A stretch of DNA of 64,000 bases, from positions 3,588,501 through 3,652,500 of the forward strand of contig NZ_CP068983.1 in NCBI RefSeq assembly GCF_016801025.1. Direction: 5' to 3'. The translations under genes and the position numbers were made by a program. Positions 16,780-28,253 of the stretch are shown one piece after another. Source of the stretch: Paradevosia shaoguanensis (GTDB lineage: Bacteria > Pseudomonadota > Alphaproteobacteria > Rhizobiales > Devosiaceae). Numbering within the stretch: the first letter of the stretch is position 1; every line of letters begins with the position of its first letter. The notes below the pieces were generated by a model. It made no database searches and was not told the origin of the DNA. It saw only the letters and a list, made by a program, of their open reading frames with translations.

Positions 16780-17373
16780 CTAAGCCATCTCGCGCAGCGG
16801 CCTTCCGACCGTCATCGCCTTCCTGAACCCTTCGTCGTCATCGACGAAGAAGGGCTCGGTCTGCGCTCCAAGCGAGTCGAACAGCCGGCTCAGGAAGCAG
16901 CGGAACGAGGCGCAGAGGGCGATGTCGCAGATTTCGTGGTCGGTGAAGCCGACCGCGCGTAGGCCCGCGATATCGGCCTCGTTCACCTCGGAGGCATTTC
17001 GCGCGACCTTCTGCGCGTAGGCCAGCATGGCCACGTCCTTTGCGTCCAGCCCGGCGGTGCGGAAGTCGCACTGGATGGCCATCACCTTGTCCTTGCCGAA
17101 TTCAGCGGCGAGGGCCTTGCTGTAGACATGCGAGCAATAGGTCGAGGGTACTTCCTTGGCCGCGATCAGCGTGATGAGCCGCCAGCCGCGCAGGCCAAGC
17201 GAGAAATTGTCGCGCAGCGCCGCGATGAAGTGCTCGACCAATGGCATGAGGTCGGGGCGGGTCGTCATGCAGCGCGTGGCATCCATGACGAAGCCGTATT
17301 TGTCGAGCTCGTGGCGGTAGATCTCGGCGATCTCGCCTTGCGCCTCTTCGGGGGCAATCGTCTTCAAGAACAC
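16780..17373 (-). CDS. AhpD-like / carboxymuconolactone decarboxylase family protein
   Basis: 197 aa from GTG 17373, preceded by GGAGG. All-helical AhpD-type fold: EEAQGEIAEIYRHEL at the N-terminus, LRGWRLITLIAAKEV, then STYCSHVYSKALA. In AhpD the redox motif is CxxC-xxx-H; here Cys80-Ser-His82 is kept but the second cysteine position is Val83. That suggests no disulfide peroxidase cycle. The remainder matches the uncharacterised peroxidase-related family. Single gene between gatB and a DMT transporter, both with their own orientation contexts. Function unknown. Confidence 0.75.
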   Translation of the reverse strand: MFLKTIAPEEAQGEIAEIYRHELDKYGFVMDATRCMTTRPDLMPLVEHFIAALRDNFSLGLRGWRLITLIAAKEVPSTYCSHVYSKALAAEFGKDKVMAIQCDFRTAGLDAKDVAMLAYAQKVARNASEVNEADIAGLRAVGFTDHEICDIALCASFRCFLSRLFDSLGAQTEPFFVDDDEGFRKAMTVGRPLREMA

Positions 17374-17442
17374 GGGCGGGTCCTCCCTTGTGCGAACTTG
17401 AAGCCGAATATTACTCCTCCGCCCGGGGCGGTGTCATCGGTC

Positions 17443-18333
17443 TCAGGCGGGCGCCCGGCGGAAGCGACGGACGATGCGGCCGTCGATCAGGAGCAGACCC
17501 GAGAAGATGACGAGCATGCCAAAAAGCTGAATCGGCAGAATCGTTTCGCCCAGGAAGCTCACGCCGAGGATGATGGCGAAGACGGGCGAGATGAACGTGT
17601 TGACCGCGAAATTGGTCGCGCCGATACGCGGTAGCATCCGGTACATGATCTGGAACGTGAACGCCGATGCCAGGAGGCCGAGGCCCAGCCATGCGCCCCA
17701 GGTCTCGATACGCGTCGCATGCGGCGTGCCCTCGAAGACCAGCGCGACCGGTACGGCGACGACCGCGGCGCCCGTCATGGCAATGGCGGCGATCGCAGAG
17801 GGATCGACCTTGGCGAAGCTGCGGGCAACATTGAGCGTCACGGCGTAGCAGATCGTCGCCATGAGGCAGAGGGCGATACCCCAGACCTGCGTGGTGCCAC
17901 CAGCCTGCACAGCCGGCAGGGCCAGCAGCGAGGCGCCGGCAAAGCCCGCGACCACGCCCATGGTCTTGTTGATGGTCGCGCGCTCGCCGCCAGGCCAGAA
18001 GTTGGAGACGACCACGGTCATGATCGGGGTCAGCGCATTGATGATGGCGGTGAGCCCGCTGGCGATGTGCGTCTGGCCGAGCGGGAAAAGGGTGAAGGGC
18101 AGGGCGTAGCTGAAGACGCCGAGGATCATCAGCTTGATCCAGAGCGAGAAATCCCGGGGCACCTTCTTGCCGAGCGCGAAGAAGAAGGCCCAGCAGCCGA
18201 TGGCGGCGATGGTCACGCGGCCGGCCGAAACCCAGATCGGCCCGACCTCGCGCAGCAGCACTGCATTGAACAGGAACGAACAGCCCCAGATGCTGCCGAC
18301 GAGAAGGACCCAGAACCAGTCGCGAATTTGCAT
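17443..18333 (-). CDS. DMT-superfamily (EamA) transporter
   Basis: 296-aa inner-membrane protein with about ten helices in two EamA repeats (roughly 1-140 and 150-290). Visible segments include WFWVLLVGSIWGCSFLFNAVLL, FSYALPFTLFPLGQTHI and GLGLLASAFTFQIMYRMLPRIGATN. Such proteins usually export amino acids or metabolites. ATG 18333 has GGAG upstream. It diverges from a MarR-GNAT gene across a 158-nt region that contains a palindromic operator, so its expression may be controlled by that regulator. Substrate cannot be told from sequence. Confidence 0.87.
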   Translation of the reverse strand: MQIRDWFWVLLVGSIWGCSFLFNAVLLREVGPIWVSAGRVTIAAIGCWAFFFALGKKVPRDFSLWIKLMILGVFSYALPFTLFPLGQTHIASGLTAIINALTPIMTVVVSNFWPGGERATINKTMGVVAGFAGASLLALPAVQAGGTTQVWGIALCLMATICYAVTLNVARSFAKVDPSAIAAIAMTGAAVVAVPVALVFEGTPHATRIETWGAWLGLGLLASAFTFQIMYRMLPRIGATNFAVNTFISPVFAIILGVSFLGETILPIQLFGMLVIFSGLLLIDGRIVRRFRRAPA

Positions 18334-18431
18334 GAGATCGTCTCCGAATGCCGGAAACTATGCCGTCGCGTCGAGGCCGTCGAACCGATTTTGACGATAA
18401 GGGCATCAATTTGCGTGATGGATGCCGAGCG

Positions 18432-18475
18432 TAGACAAAGTGCCACTCGCGGATTTATGTTAGTGCTTACATAAA
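18432..18475 (+). promoter_or_regulatory. Promoter and palindromic operator of the MarR-GNAT gene
   Basis: An inverted repeat has arms TTTATGT (18454-18460) and ACATAAA (18469-18475) around an 8-nt centre that is itself partly symmetric (AG..CT). A possible promoter is TAGACA (18432-18437), 17-nt spacer, TTATGT (18455-18460), which puts the -10 box inside the left arm. A protein bound there would block transcription, as expected for MarR autoregulation. The palindrome ends 16 nt before the preferred GTG start. Confidence 0.65.
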
Positions 18476-18491
18476 TTACGGAGACGTGCCC

Positions 18492-19454
18492 GTGAGCTAC
18501 CTTTCCGAAATGGGGCTGCTGTCTCTCGGCAGCCAGTTGAAGTCGATCAGCGATCAGCTCTACGCCATGGCCGACGAAGTCTATGCGCGGCACGGCATCG
18601 AGCTGCAGGCGCGGTGGTTTCCGATCCTCAAGCTGTTGCACGATCGCGGGCCGATGACGGTGGGCGAAGTGGCCACGGCCGTCGGCCAGACGCATTCCGC
18701 CATCAGCCAGGCCTCCTCACGGCTGGTGCGAGAGGGCTGGCTCTCGGCGTCGAGCGACAAAGAGGATCGACGGACGCGGCGGCTGTCGCTGACGCCCAAG
18801 GCAGTCGCTGCCGTCCGCGTGGCCAAACCCCTCTGGCGGGCGATGCGGGAAGGGCTTGAGGAGCGAGCACAAAGCCTGGGTGTCGATGAGCGCCTGCTCG
18901 AAGCTTTAGCGCGGGTGCCGGGGTCCGATCTTGCCGACGCCATCGTCGAGCGGGCGAGGGACAATCGCCTGCAGACGCTTTCCATCGTGCCGTTCCGGCC
19001 CGAATTGAGGGACGAGTTCTTCCGCCTCAATGCGGATTGGCTGCAGCGCTATTTTCAGCTTGAGGATTATGACATCGAGGTGTTGTCGAACCCGGAGGGC
19101 ATCATCCTTGCGACAGGCGGCGAGATTTATTTCGCGCTGCTGGGCGAAGAGGTGGTCGGTACCTGTGCGCTGATGCAGGTTTCACCCGGGGAATACGAGC
19201 TGACCAAGATGGCGGTGGATCCTTCCGCGCAAGGGCTTGGCATTGGCCGGTCGCTGATCGAAGTCGCGATCGAGGCATATCAGCGCCTCGGCGGCCACGA
19301 ACTCTTCCTCGAGACCAACACCAAGCTGGCGGCAGCGATCCGTCTCTACGAAAGCTCGGGCTTCGAGCATCAGCCGGCAGTGAAGGCGGATTCGCACTAT
19401 AGCCGGGCCAATGTCTACATGATCTGGCGTCCGGCGCTGGCCGGGGCGGCGTGA
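18492..19454 (+). CDS. MarR-type regulator fused to a GNAT acetyltransferase
   Basis: 320 aa from GTG 18492 (GGAG 8 nt upstream; GTG 18486 is too close to it). Residues about 5-140 are a MarR winged helix: FPILKLLHDRGPMTVGEVATAVGQTHSAIS with the recognition helix, and the wing DKEDRRTRRLSLT. Residues about 165-315 are GNAT, with LTKMAVDPSAQGLGIGRSLI as acetyl-CoA loop (QGLGIG) and ETNTKLAAAIRLYESSGF. The bifunctional architecture is widespread in alphaproteobacteria and other bacteria, but targets are rarely known. It likely represses itself and perhaps the divergent DMT exporter through the 18454-18475 palindrome. Confidence 0.88.
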   Translation: MSYLSEMGLLSLGSQLKSISDQLYAMADEVYARHGIELQARWFPILKLLHDRGPMTVGEVATAVGQTHSAISQASSRLVREGWLSASSDKEDRRTRRLSLTPKAVAAVRVAKPLWRAMREGLEERAQSLGVDERLLEALARVPGSDLADAIVERARDNRLQTLSIVPFRPELRDEFFRLNADWLQRYFQLEDYDIEVLSNPEGIILATGGEIYFALLGEEVVGTCALMQVSPGEYELTKMAVDPSAQGLGIGRSLIEVAIEAYQRLGGHELFLETNTKLAAAIRLYESSGFEHQPAVKADSHYSRANVYMIWRPALAGAA

Positions 19455-19458
19455 AGCG

Positions 19459-20112
19459 CTAGAGTTTCGGCCAGACGAAGGCTTCGTCGTTCAGCGTATC
19501 CGGCGTCAGCATCACCCGCCCGTCCACCAGCGAAACTCGGCCATCGGCGAGCGCCGCCAAAGCGCGCGGATAGATGCGGTGCTCCGCCTTGAGCACGCGG
19601 GCGGCGAGCGTGTCGGGCGTGTCGCCTTGAACCACAGGCACGGCTGCCTGCATGATGGCCGGCCCCTCATCCATGCCCGGCGTCACGAAGTGCACGGTGC
19701 AGCCGTGGAGGTGCACCCCGGCGGCGAGCGCCTGCTCATGCGTATGCAGCCCCTTGAAGGAGGGCAGAAGGGCGGGGTGTATGTTGATCATCCTGCCCAG
19801 CCAGCGCTCGGTGAATTGCGGGGTCAGCAGTCGCATGAAGCCGGCGAGGGCGACGATCTCGGTATTCCAGCCGCGTAGCACGTCGTCGAGCGCTGCGTCG
19901 AATGCGTTGCGATCCGGAAAGTCCCGATGCGAGCGCACGGCAGTGGGAATGCCGTTGGCGGCAGCGGTTTCGAGGCCCACGGCGTCGCTTCTGTTGGAGA
20001 GCACGCCAACGATCTCGGCGGGATAGTTCGGTATCTTTGCCGCCTCGATGAGGGCCGTCATGTTCGAACCCCGGCCCGAGATGAGCACGGCAACGCGTTT
20101 GCGGGTGGTCAT
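19459..20112 (-). CDS. purN: Phosphoribosylglycinamide formyltransferase
   Basis: Transfers a formyl group from 10-formyl-THF to GAR, the third purine step. 217 aa with VAVLISGRGSNMTALI (phosphate-binding glycine loop), the catalytic Asn and His in INIHPALLPSFKG, and the Asp in VTPGMDEGPAI. Follows purM on the same strand after a 70-nt gap, the usual purMN pair. It ends 4 nt from the convergent MarR-GNAT stop. Confidence 0.95.
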   Translation of the reverse strand: MTTRKRVAVLISGRGSNMTALIEAAKIPNYPAEIVGVLSNRSDAVGLETAAANGIPTAVRSHRDFPDRNAFDAALDDVLRGWNTEIVALAGFMRLLTPQFTERWLGRMINIHPALLPSFKGLHTHEQALAAGVHLHGCTVHFVTPGMDEGPAIMQAAVPVVQGDTPDTLAARVLKAEHRIYPRALAALADGRVSLVDGRVMLTPDTLNDEAFVWPKL

Positions 20113-20182
20113 GGCTTCACCGCCTTGGCTGGAGGGTCGAACGGCCGTCCGCGGCCCAATGGCCGGCCGCCGGCAGCCATGG

Positions 20183-21259
20183 TCAGAGGGCGAGGGCGCC
20201 TTCGAACGTCACCGGCTCCCCTGCGCGTTCGGTGAGGGTGCCGATGATCGAGGCCGTCTCGCCGGCCGCGTTGAGCTGAGTGACCAGCGCTTCGGCATCC
20301 GAGGTCTCGACAGCGACGAGCATGCCGACGCCGCAATTGAAGGTGCGCAGCATTTCGCGCTCGTCGATCCCGCCGACCTTGGAGAGCCAGCCGAAAACCT
20401 TCGGCACCGAAACCGCGGACAGGTTGATATGGGCGGCGAGATTGTCGGGAAGCACGCGCGGGATGTTGTCGATGAAGCCTCCACCGGTGATGTGTGCCAG
20501 CGCCTTGATGCCGAGGCCGGCCTTGAGCGCGGCCAGGATCGGCTTCACGTAGATGCGGGTCGGCGTAAGAAGGGCCTGCGAAAGCTCGATGCTTTCGTCC
20601 CAGGGTGCGGGCATGTACCAGTCGAGACCGGAGATATCGACGATCCGGCGGACCAGCGAATAACCATTGGAGTGCACGCCCGACGAGGCGAGGGCGACGA
20701 GCGTATCGCCGGCCTTGATGTCGTTGCGGGGCAGGAGCGTGCCGCGTTCGGCCGCGCCGACGGCGAAGCCGGCGAGGTCGTAGTCGTGGCCGTGATACAT
20801 GCCCGGCATTTCGGCCGTTTCGCCGCCGATCAGCGCGCAGCCGGCAATGCGGCAGCCCTCGGCGATGCCTTCGACAATGGCCGTGCCCGTGGCGACATCC
20901 AGCTTGCCCATGGCGTAATAGTCGAGGAAGAACAGTGGCTCGGCGCCCTGCACGACGATGTCGTTGACGCACATGGCGACCAGGTCGATGCCGATGGTCG
21001 AGTGGTTGCCGGTATCGATGGCGATCTTGAGCTTTGTGCCCACGCCGTCGTTGGCCGCCACGAGGATCGGGTCGGTAAAGCCGGCGGCCTTGAGGTCGAA
21101 AAGACCGCCGAAACCACCGATCTCGCCATCGGCGCCAGAGCGGCGCGTCGAGCGCACGGCGGGCTTGATGGCTTCGACCAAGGCGTTTCCGGCGTCGATA
21201 TCAACGCCTGCCTGCTTGTAGGAAAGACCGTTTGATGGCAGGTTTTGCTCGTCGGACAT
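20183..21259 (-). CDS. purM: Phosphoribosylformylglycinamidine cyclo-ligase
   Basis: Closes the imidazole ring to give AIR, the fifth purine step. 358 aa from ATG 21259, chosen over 21286 because GAGG lies 6 nt upstream and [21 protein letters not shown] is family-like. ATP-binding and dimer segments are visible: [53 protein letters not shown] and [13 protein letters not shown]. First gene of purMN, diverging from perM across 121 nt in which no riboswitch or PurR-like site was recognised. Confidence 0.95.
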   Translation of the reverse strand: MSDEQNLPSNGLSYKQAGVDIDAGNALVEAIKPAVRSTRRSGADGEIGGFGGLFDLKAAGFTDPILVAANDGVGTKLKIAIDTGNHSTIGIDLVAMCVNDIVVQGAEPLFFLDYYAMGKLDVATGTAIVEGIAEGCRIAGCALIGGETAEMPGMYHGHDYDLAGFAVGAAERGTLLPRNDIKAGDTLVALASSGVHSNGYSLVRRIVDISGLDWYMPAPWDESIELSQALLTPTRIYVKPILAALKAGLGIKALAHITGGGFIDNIPRVLPDNLAAHINLSAVSVPKVFGWLSKVGGIDEREMLRTFNCGVGMLVAVETSDAEALVTQLNAAGETASIIGTLTERAGEPVTFEGALAL

Positions 21260-21380
21260 TGGCCTCGATGCCGCTTTGGTTGGCATTGGGCCGAGACCAA
21301 AAATGGTTGAAATCGCCGGTCCCGGCCATTAACAGCGCTGATAAACGCTCCACCGATACGACGCAAGGGTTGCCCGATTT

Positions 21381-22481
21381 ATGTCGCTGCGAAATCAGGT
21401 CCTCGTCTGGGTGGGTTTTCTCGTCATCCTGGCGCTCTCCATCTGGTTCTTCCGCGGCATCCTATTGCCGTTCGTGATTGGTCTTGCGCTGGCCTATCTT
21501 CTCAATCCGGTCGTCGGCCAGCTTGAGCGGCTGCGCCTCAACCGCGGATGGGCGACGGCGATCGTCCTCGTCGTCGTGCTCTCGGTCATCGGCTGGGGCA
21601 TGTTCCTCCTGGTACCGCTGGTGGTGCAGCAGATCATCGGGCTGGGGCAGCGGTTGCCGGGCTACATCACCGATCTCCAGGCGCTCGCCAATCGTGCGGT
21701 GCCGGCGCTCAACGAATGGCTCGGGCCGGAGCGGACGCACCAGCTCGAAAACAGCCTCACGGAATGGTTCAACAGCCTCAACCTGCCGGGCATCACTGCC
21801 TGGATAACGGGGCAGATCTACCAGAGCAGCGCCTCGGTCATCGGCACGCTGGGCCTCGCCATCGTGGCGCCGGTCGTCGCCTTCTATCTGCTGCTCGACT
21901 GGGACGGCATGGTGCGTGGGCTCGATAACCTCCTGCCGCGCGCCTATCGCGAGGAAATCCAGGGCGTGCTGGCCGAGATCGACCGCTCCATGGCCGGCGT
22001 TATCCGCGGGCAAGGCAGCGTGGTGCTGATCCTCTGCGTCTACTACGCGACCGGCCTGACGCTGGGCGGGCTGAGTTTCGGCTTGGTGCTCGGGCTCATT
22101 ACCGGGCTTTTGAGCTTTATTCCCTATGTCGGCTTCGTCATCGGCTTCGGGCTATCGGTCGGCATCGCGATCGTGCAGTTCTGGCCGGACTGGTTCCGCA
22201 TCATCATCATCGGTATTGTCTTCGGCATGGGCCAGTTCCTCGAAGGCAATGTGCTGTATCCCAAGCTGGTGGGATCGAGCATCGGCATCAATCCGGTGTG
22301 GCTGATGCTCGCATTGCTGGCCTTCGCGCAGCTTTTCGGCTTCCTCGGCCTCCTGCTGGCCGTGCCGCTTTCGGCCATCGCGGCCGTGCTGCTGCGTTAT
22401 GGCGTGCGCAAGTACAAGTCGAGCCTGCTCTATCTCGGTCACGAAAGGGGCGGCGGTGACAAGCCCGACGCGACCGCCTAA
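21381..22481 (+). CDS. perM: AI-2E family (PerM-like) membrane transporter
   Basis: 366-aa inner-membrane protein with seven to eight helices. N-terminal pair (about 8-70), a periplasmic segment (about 75-150), then WDGMVRGLDNLLPRAYR and the C-terminal helices with SFIPYVGFVIGFGLSVGIA, VFGMGQFLEGNVLYPKLVG and PLSAIAAVLLRYG, hallmarks of the family. Members export AI-2 or exchange sodium and protons; the substrate here is unknown. The next gene, hdaA, starts inside its last 26 nt. This perM-hdaA pair is conserved in rhizobia. The symbol follows common annotation rather than proof. Confidence 0.9.
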   Translation: MSLRNQVLVWVGFLVILALSIWFFRGILLPFVIGLALAYLLNPVVGQLERLRLNRGWATAIVLVVVLSVIGWGMFLLVPLVVQQIIGLGQRLPGYITDLQALANRAVPALNEWLGPERTHQLENSLTEWFNSLNLPGITAWITGQIYQSSASVIGTLGLAIVAPVVAFYLLLDWDGMVRGLDNLLPRAYREEIQGVLAEIDRSMAGVIRGQGSVVLILCVYYATGLTLGGLSFGLVLGLITGLLSFIPYVGFVIGFGLSVGIAIVQFWPDWFRIIIIGIVFGMGQFLEGNVLYPKLVGSSIGINPVWLMLALLAFAQLFGFLGLLLAVPLSAIAAVLLRYGVRKYKSSLLYLGHERGGGDKPDATA

Positions 22482-23209
22482 GGCGGGCGAGGGCGTTGCA
22501 CCGGGCGGCCAGCTTGCGCTTGAACTCGGACATACGCCTTCGCATGCCGAAGCCGATTTTCTCGTGGGGGAGGGCAATGAGCTCGCCCTCGCGCATCTGC
22601 TTGCTTTTCCCAACTGGCCAGGGCCGCTGACGCTCATCATCGGGCCGGCCAGCGCGGGCAAATCACACCTGGCGCGTATCTGGGCCGATCGCACCGGCGC
22701 ACGCGTTGCCGGCGCCGACGAGCTCGAGGATCTGTCCCGTCAGGGCGGCACGGCGCCGCTCGTCATCGAGGACGTGGACAGGGCCGGTTACGAAGAGGCG
22801 GCGCTGTTCCATCTCCTCAACCAATCCATGCGCGACCGACGCCCTTTGCTGATGACGGCGCGGGAGCCGGTTTCGGGCTGGCCCTATGTCACGGACGATG
22901 TAAAATCGCGTGCGCGGCTAGCCGCATCGTTTACCATCGAGGCGACCGACGACATTCAATTGTCACAGATTTTCGTGAAGTTGTTCGGTGATCGCCAGGT
23001 GGCGGTCGACCCCCGGATCATTTCCTATCTTGTGGCACGGATGGAGCGGGAGCCCGAGGAGGCCACGGCGCTGGCGGACCTTCTGGATCGCCTCGCGCTG
23101 GAGCGGGGCACCAGGATCACCCGAGCCCTAGCAGCCGAGGCCTTGGCGATACGCCGGGGGGAGAGCGGCCAGGCCGCCATGGATATCGAGCTGGAAAGCG
23201 ACGACGAGG

Positions 23210-23217
<8 letters not shown>
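22456..23217 (+). CDS. hdaA: HdaA, DnaA-related regulator of replication initiation
   Basis: AAA+ protein that, with the DNA clamp, stimulates ATP hydrolysis by DnaA and prevents over-initiation. 253 aa from GTG 22456 (AAGGGGCGGC upstream), overlapping perM by 26 nt. The clamp-binding motif QLALEL is at residues 19-24. Walker A is [14 protein letters not shown] (about 62-75), Walker B is PLVIEDVD, and sensor-type segments follow. The DnaA box-binding domain IV is absent, as in Hda. Overlap with ppk1 by 8 nt joins it to the polyphosphate genes. Confidence 0.9.
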
Positions 23218-25377
<2,160 letters not shown>

Positions 25378-25381
<4 letters not shown>

Positions 25382-26919
25382 ACCAATTCTGGGGCGTTGA
25401 TGCCGACCCGACCGCACAAGGGCGAATCAAGGGAGCCCGGCCGGTCGCGGTTCTGGACATTGGCTCCAACTCGGTTCGACTCGTCGTCTACGAACGTCAC
25501 GCACGCGCCCTGACTGCGCTCTACAACGAAAAATCCTCCTGCGCCCTCGGGCGCGGGATCGCCGTTACCGGCAAGCTCGCCGAAGAGAACATGACGCGGG
25601 CGCTCACGGCCATCCAGCGCTTCGCCCTCGTGGCCCGGCTGATGAAGGCGGGCACCGTCCACGTCCTCGCCACTTCCGCCGTCCGAGATGCAAGCAACCG
25701 CGCCGAGTTCGTCGCGGGTGTCGAGCGCATCATGGGCGTGCCCGTCCGCGTACTCAGCGGCGAGGAAGAGGCGCACTTCGCGGCCCTCGGCGTCGTGGCC
25801 GGCATCCCCTCGTTCCGTGGCGTGGTCGGTGATCTCGGCGGCGGCAGCCTCGAGCTGTCCAGCATCAGCAATGACGGCGTCGATCCGCATGGGGAGACGC
25901 ACGAGCTGGGCGTCATCCGCCTTCAGGACGATAGCGGCGGCTCGCCTGCCAGGGCTGCGGCGCTGGTGCGTGCGCGCCTCAAGGATTCATCGCTCGTCAA
26001 ATCGACGGCTTCGACCTTCTGCGCCATCGGCGGCACGTGGCGGTCGCTGGCCAAGGTCTACCAGGTCCAGCGGCGCTATCCGCTGCATATGGTGCAGCAC
26101 TACACGGTCAAGGGACCGGACCTCGCCAAGCTCTGCGACGAGATCGTCGAGGCGGCGGAAACCAACAAGCCCTATCCGGGCATGGACACCACCAGCTCGT
26201 CCCGTCGCGACCTGATCCCCTTCGGTGCTGCGGTGCTCGGCGAAGTGGTCAAGGCAGGCAACTTCAAGAACGTGGTGTTCTCGGCGCTGGGCGTGCGCGA
26301 GGGCTACCTCTACGGGCTTCTCGATGCTGCCGAGCAGCAGGTCGACCCGTTGGTGCAGGCGGCAGAGGAAATCTCGGTGCTGCGCTCGCGCTCACCGCTT
26401 CATGCCCATGACCTCGTGGGTTTCACCGACAATTTCCTCTCGGCCATCGGCTTTGCCGAAACCGAGGAAGAGCGCCGGCTGCGGCGTGTTGCCTGCCTTA
26501 TTTCCGATATCGGGTGGCGCGGCCATCCCGACTATCGCGGCGAGCAGAGCATCGACATGGTGGCTTATGGCTCCATGACCGGTGTCGATCATCCCGGCCG
26601 CGCCTTCCTCGCCGAAGTGCTGGCGGTTCGCTATATGGGCCTCAAGCAGAAGAGCGTCAGCCGTGCGATCCTGAGCCTGTCGGGTCCGGTCTACAGCACG
26701 CGTGCGCGCCTTATCGGTGCATTGTTCCGCGTGGCCTATCCGATGTCGGCTGCCATGCCGGGCGTCTTGCCGCGTACGAGCTTCGTGCTCGAAAACAATA
26801 CGCTCGTGCTCAATCTCGCCAAGGACCTTGCCTTCCTTGCCGGTGAGCACCTGCAAGGCCGGCTGGACCAACTGGCGTCGGTCGCCGACCTCAAGGATGC
26901 GGTGATCAGGATTCCTTGA
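25378..26919 (+). CDS. ppx: Exopolyphosphatase, Ppx/GppA family
   Basis: Removes terminal phosphate from polyphosphate. 513 aa from a TTG that overlaps the ppk1 stop (TTGA). The ASKHA-fold phosphate loop is [15 protein letters not shown] (about 23-37) and the second is [16 protein letters not shown]-terminal HD-like helical domain follows (about 320-513), with [11 protein letters not shown], typical of long-form Ppx. Pairing with ppk1 is common. Its stop overlaps the convergent rnd stop by 14 nt. Confidence 0.93.
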
Positions 26920-28063
26920 TCGGAATCTCGACGATGCCCTTGCGCGTGGCCGCCAGGCCAACGCGACCGTGCTTGACCGCCAGTGCCTTCTCGCCGAAGA
27001 GCTTGCGCCGCCAGCCCTTGAGGGCAGGGACATCGGCCTGGTCATCGAGCACGATAGCGTCGATATCGTCGGAGGTGGCGATGATGCGCGTCGCCACGCC
27101 GTGCTCTTCGGAAACCGCTTTCAGCAGTACGCGCAGCAAATCGCCGACGGCGCCTTTGGGCGAGGGGCCGCGGTAGCGCTCCGGCATGGTCGGCAGCTCG
27201 GCCTTGGTCAGCGCCTCGACGCCCTTGAGCAGGTTCATGATCTCGCCGGCGGCATTGGAGCGCCCGAATCCGCGCGGCACCGCGCGCAGCTTCTCGAAAT
27301 CCTCCGGCGTCAGCGGACGCTGCTGGGCCAGTTCATAGAGCGCGTCGTCCTTGAGGATGCGGCTGCGTGGCTGGTCCGAATCCTGTGCGCGCTTCTCGCG
27401 CCAGGCGGCCAGCACCTTGAGCGCCGCCAGGTCGCGCGGGCGGTTGATCTTGAGCTTGAGCCGCTCCCAGGCCACATCGGGCTGGATGACGTAGGTGTCG
27501 ATGCTCTTGAGGACGGACATCTCGTCCTCAACCCAGGCGCCACGGCCGGTATCGATGATCTGCGTGCGCAGCGCCTTGTAGATGTCGCGAAGGTGGGTGA
27601 CGTCCGCCAGCGCGTAGAGCTTCTGCTTCTCGCTCAGCGGCCGGGCTGACCAGTCCGTGAAGCGAGAGCTCTTGTCGAGGTCGACATTGGTGATCGAGCG
27701 CACGAGGTTGTCATAGGAGACGCTGTCGCCGAATCCGCAGACGCTCGCGGCGACCTGCGTGTCGAAGATGTTCTGCGGCACCTGGCCGGTGAGCTTGACG
27801 AAGATTTCGATGTCCTGGCGGGCGGCGTGGAAGACCTTCACCACCTCGGGATTGTTCATCAGCGCCAGGAAAGGGGTGAGGTCGAGGTCGGGAGCCAACG
27901 GGTCGATCAGGACTGCGTCGTCATCCGTTGCTGCCTGAATCAGGCACAGCTTCGGCCAGTAGGTCGTCTCGCGCAGAAATTCCGTATCGACCGTAACAAA
28001 ATCATACCCCGCCGCCTTGGCACTGAACTCGGCCAAGACGGCAGTGGAGGTTATTAGATCCAT
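26906..28063 (-). CDS. rnd: Ribonuclease D
   Basis: 3'-5' exoribonuclease in tRNA and other RNA maturation. 385 aa. DEDDy exonuclease motifs: Exo I FVTVDTEFLRETTYWPK (Asp and Glu), Exo II FHAARQDIEIF, Exo III YALADVTHLRDIY with Tyr and Asp. An HRDC domain follows (about 210-290, with ALYELAQQRPLTPEDFEKL). Length is normal. Convergent with ppx and divergent from aspS. Confidence 0.95.
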   Translation of the reverse strand: MDLITSTAVLAEFSAKAAGYDFVTVDTEFLRETTYWPKLCLIQAATDDDAVLIDPLAPDLDLTPFLALMNNPEVVKVFHAARQDIEIFVKLTGQVPQNIFDTQVAASVCGFGDSVSYDNLVRSITNVDLDKSSRFTDWSARPLSEKQKLYALADVTHLRDIYKALRTQIIDTGRGAWVEDEMSVLKSIDTYVIQPDVAWERLKLKINRPRDLAALKVLAAWREKRAQDSDQPRSRILKDDALYELAQQRPLTPEDFEKLRAVPRGFGRSNAAGEIMNLLKGVEALTKAELPTMPERYRGPSPKGAVGDLLRVLLKAVSEEHGVATRIIATSDDIDAIVLDDQADVPALKGWRRKLFGEKALAVKHGRVGLAATRKGIVEIPIKES

Positions 28064-28253
28064 TATTCGCCCACCAAACGTACTTAATGAATTCCTAACA
28101 GGTGCGGCCGGATCACTCCAGAACCGATTTGCCGCGTGCGCACAAACGTTCGTCTAAGGTAAATGGAAAGGGCCGCTTGCCTTGACAAAGTGGCCCACGC
28201 ATGCGCTTTTCCCGGCGCAGATTCCGCCGGTTTTCCCGCAAGAGTTATCAAAG

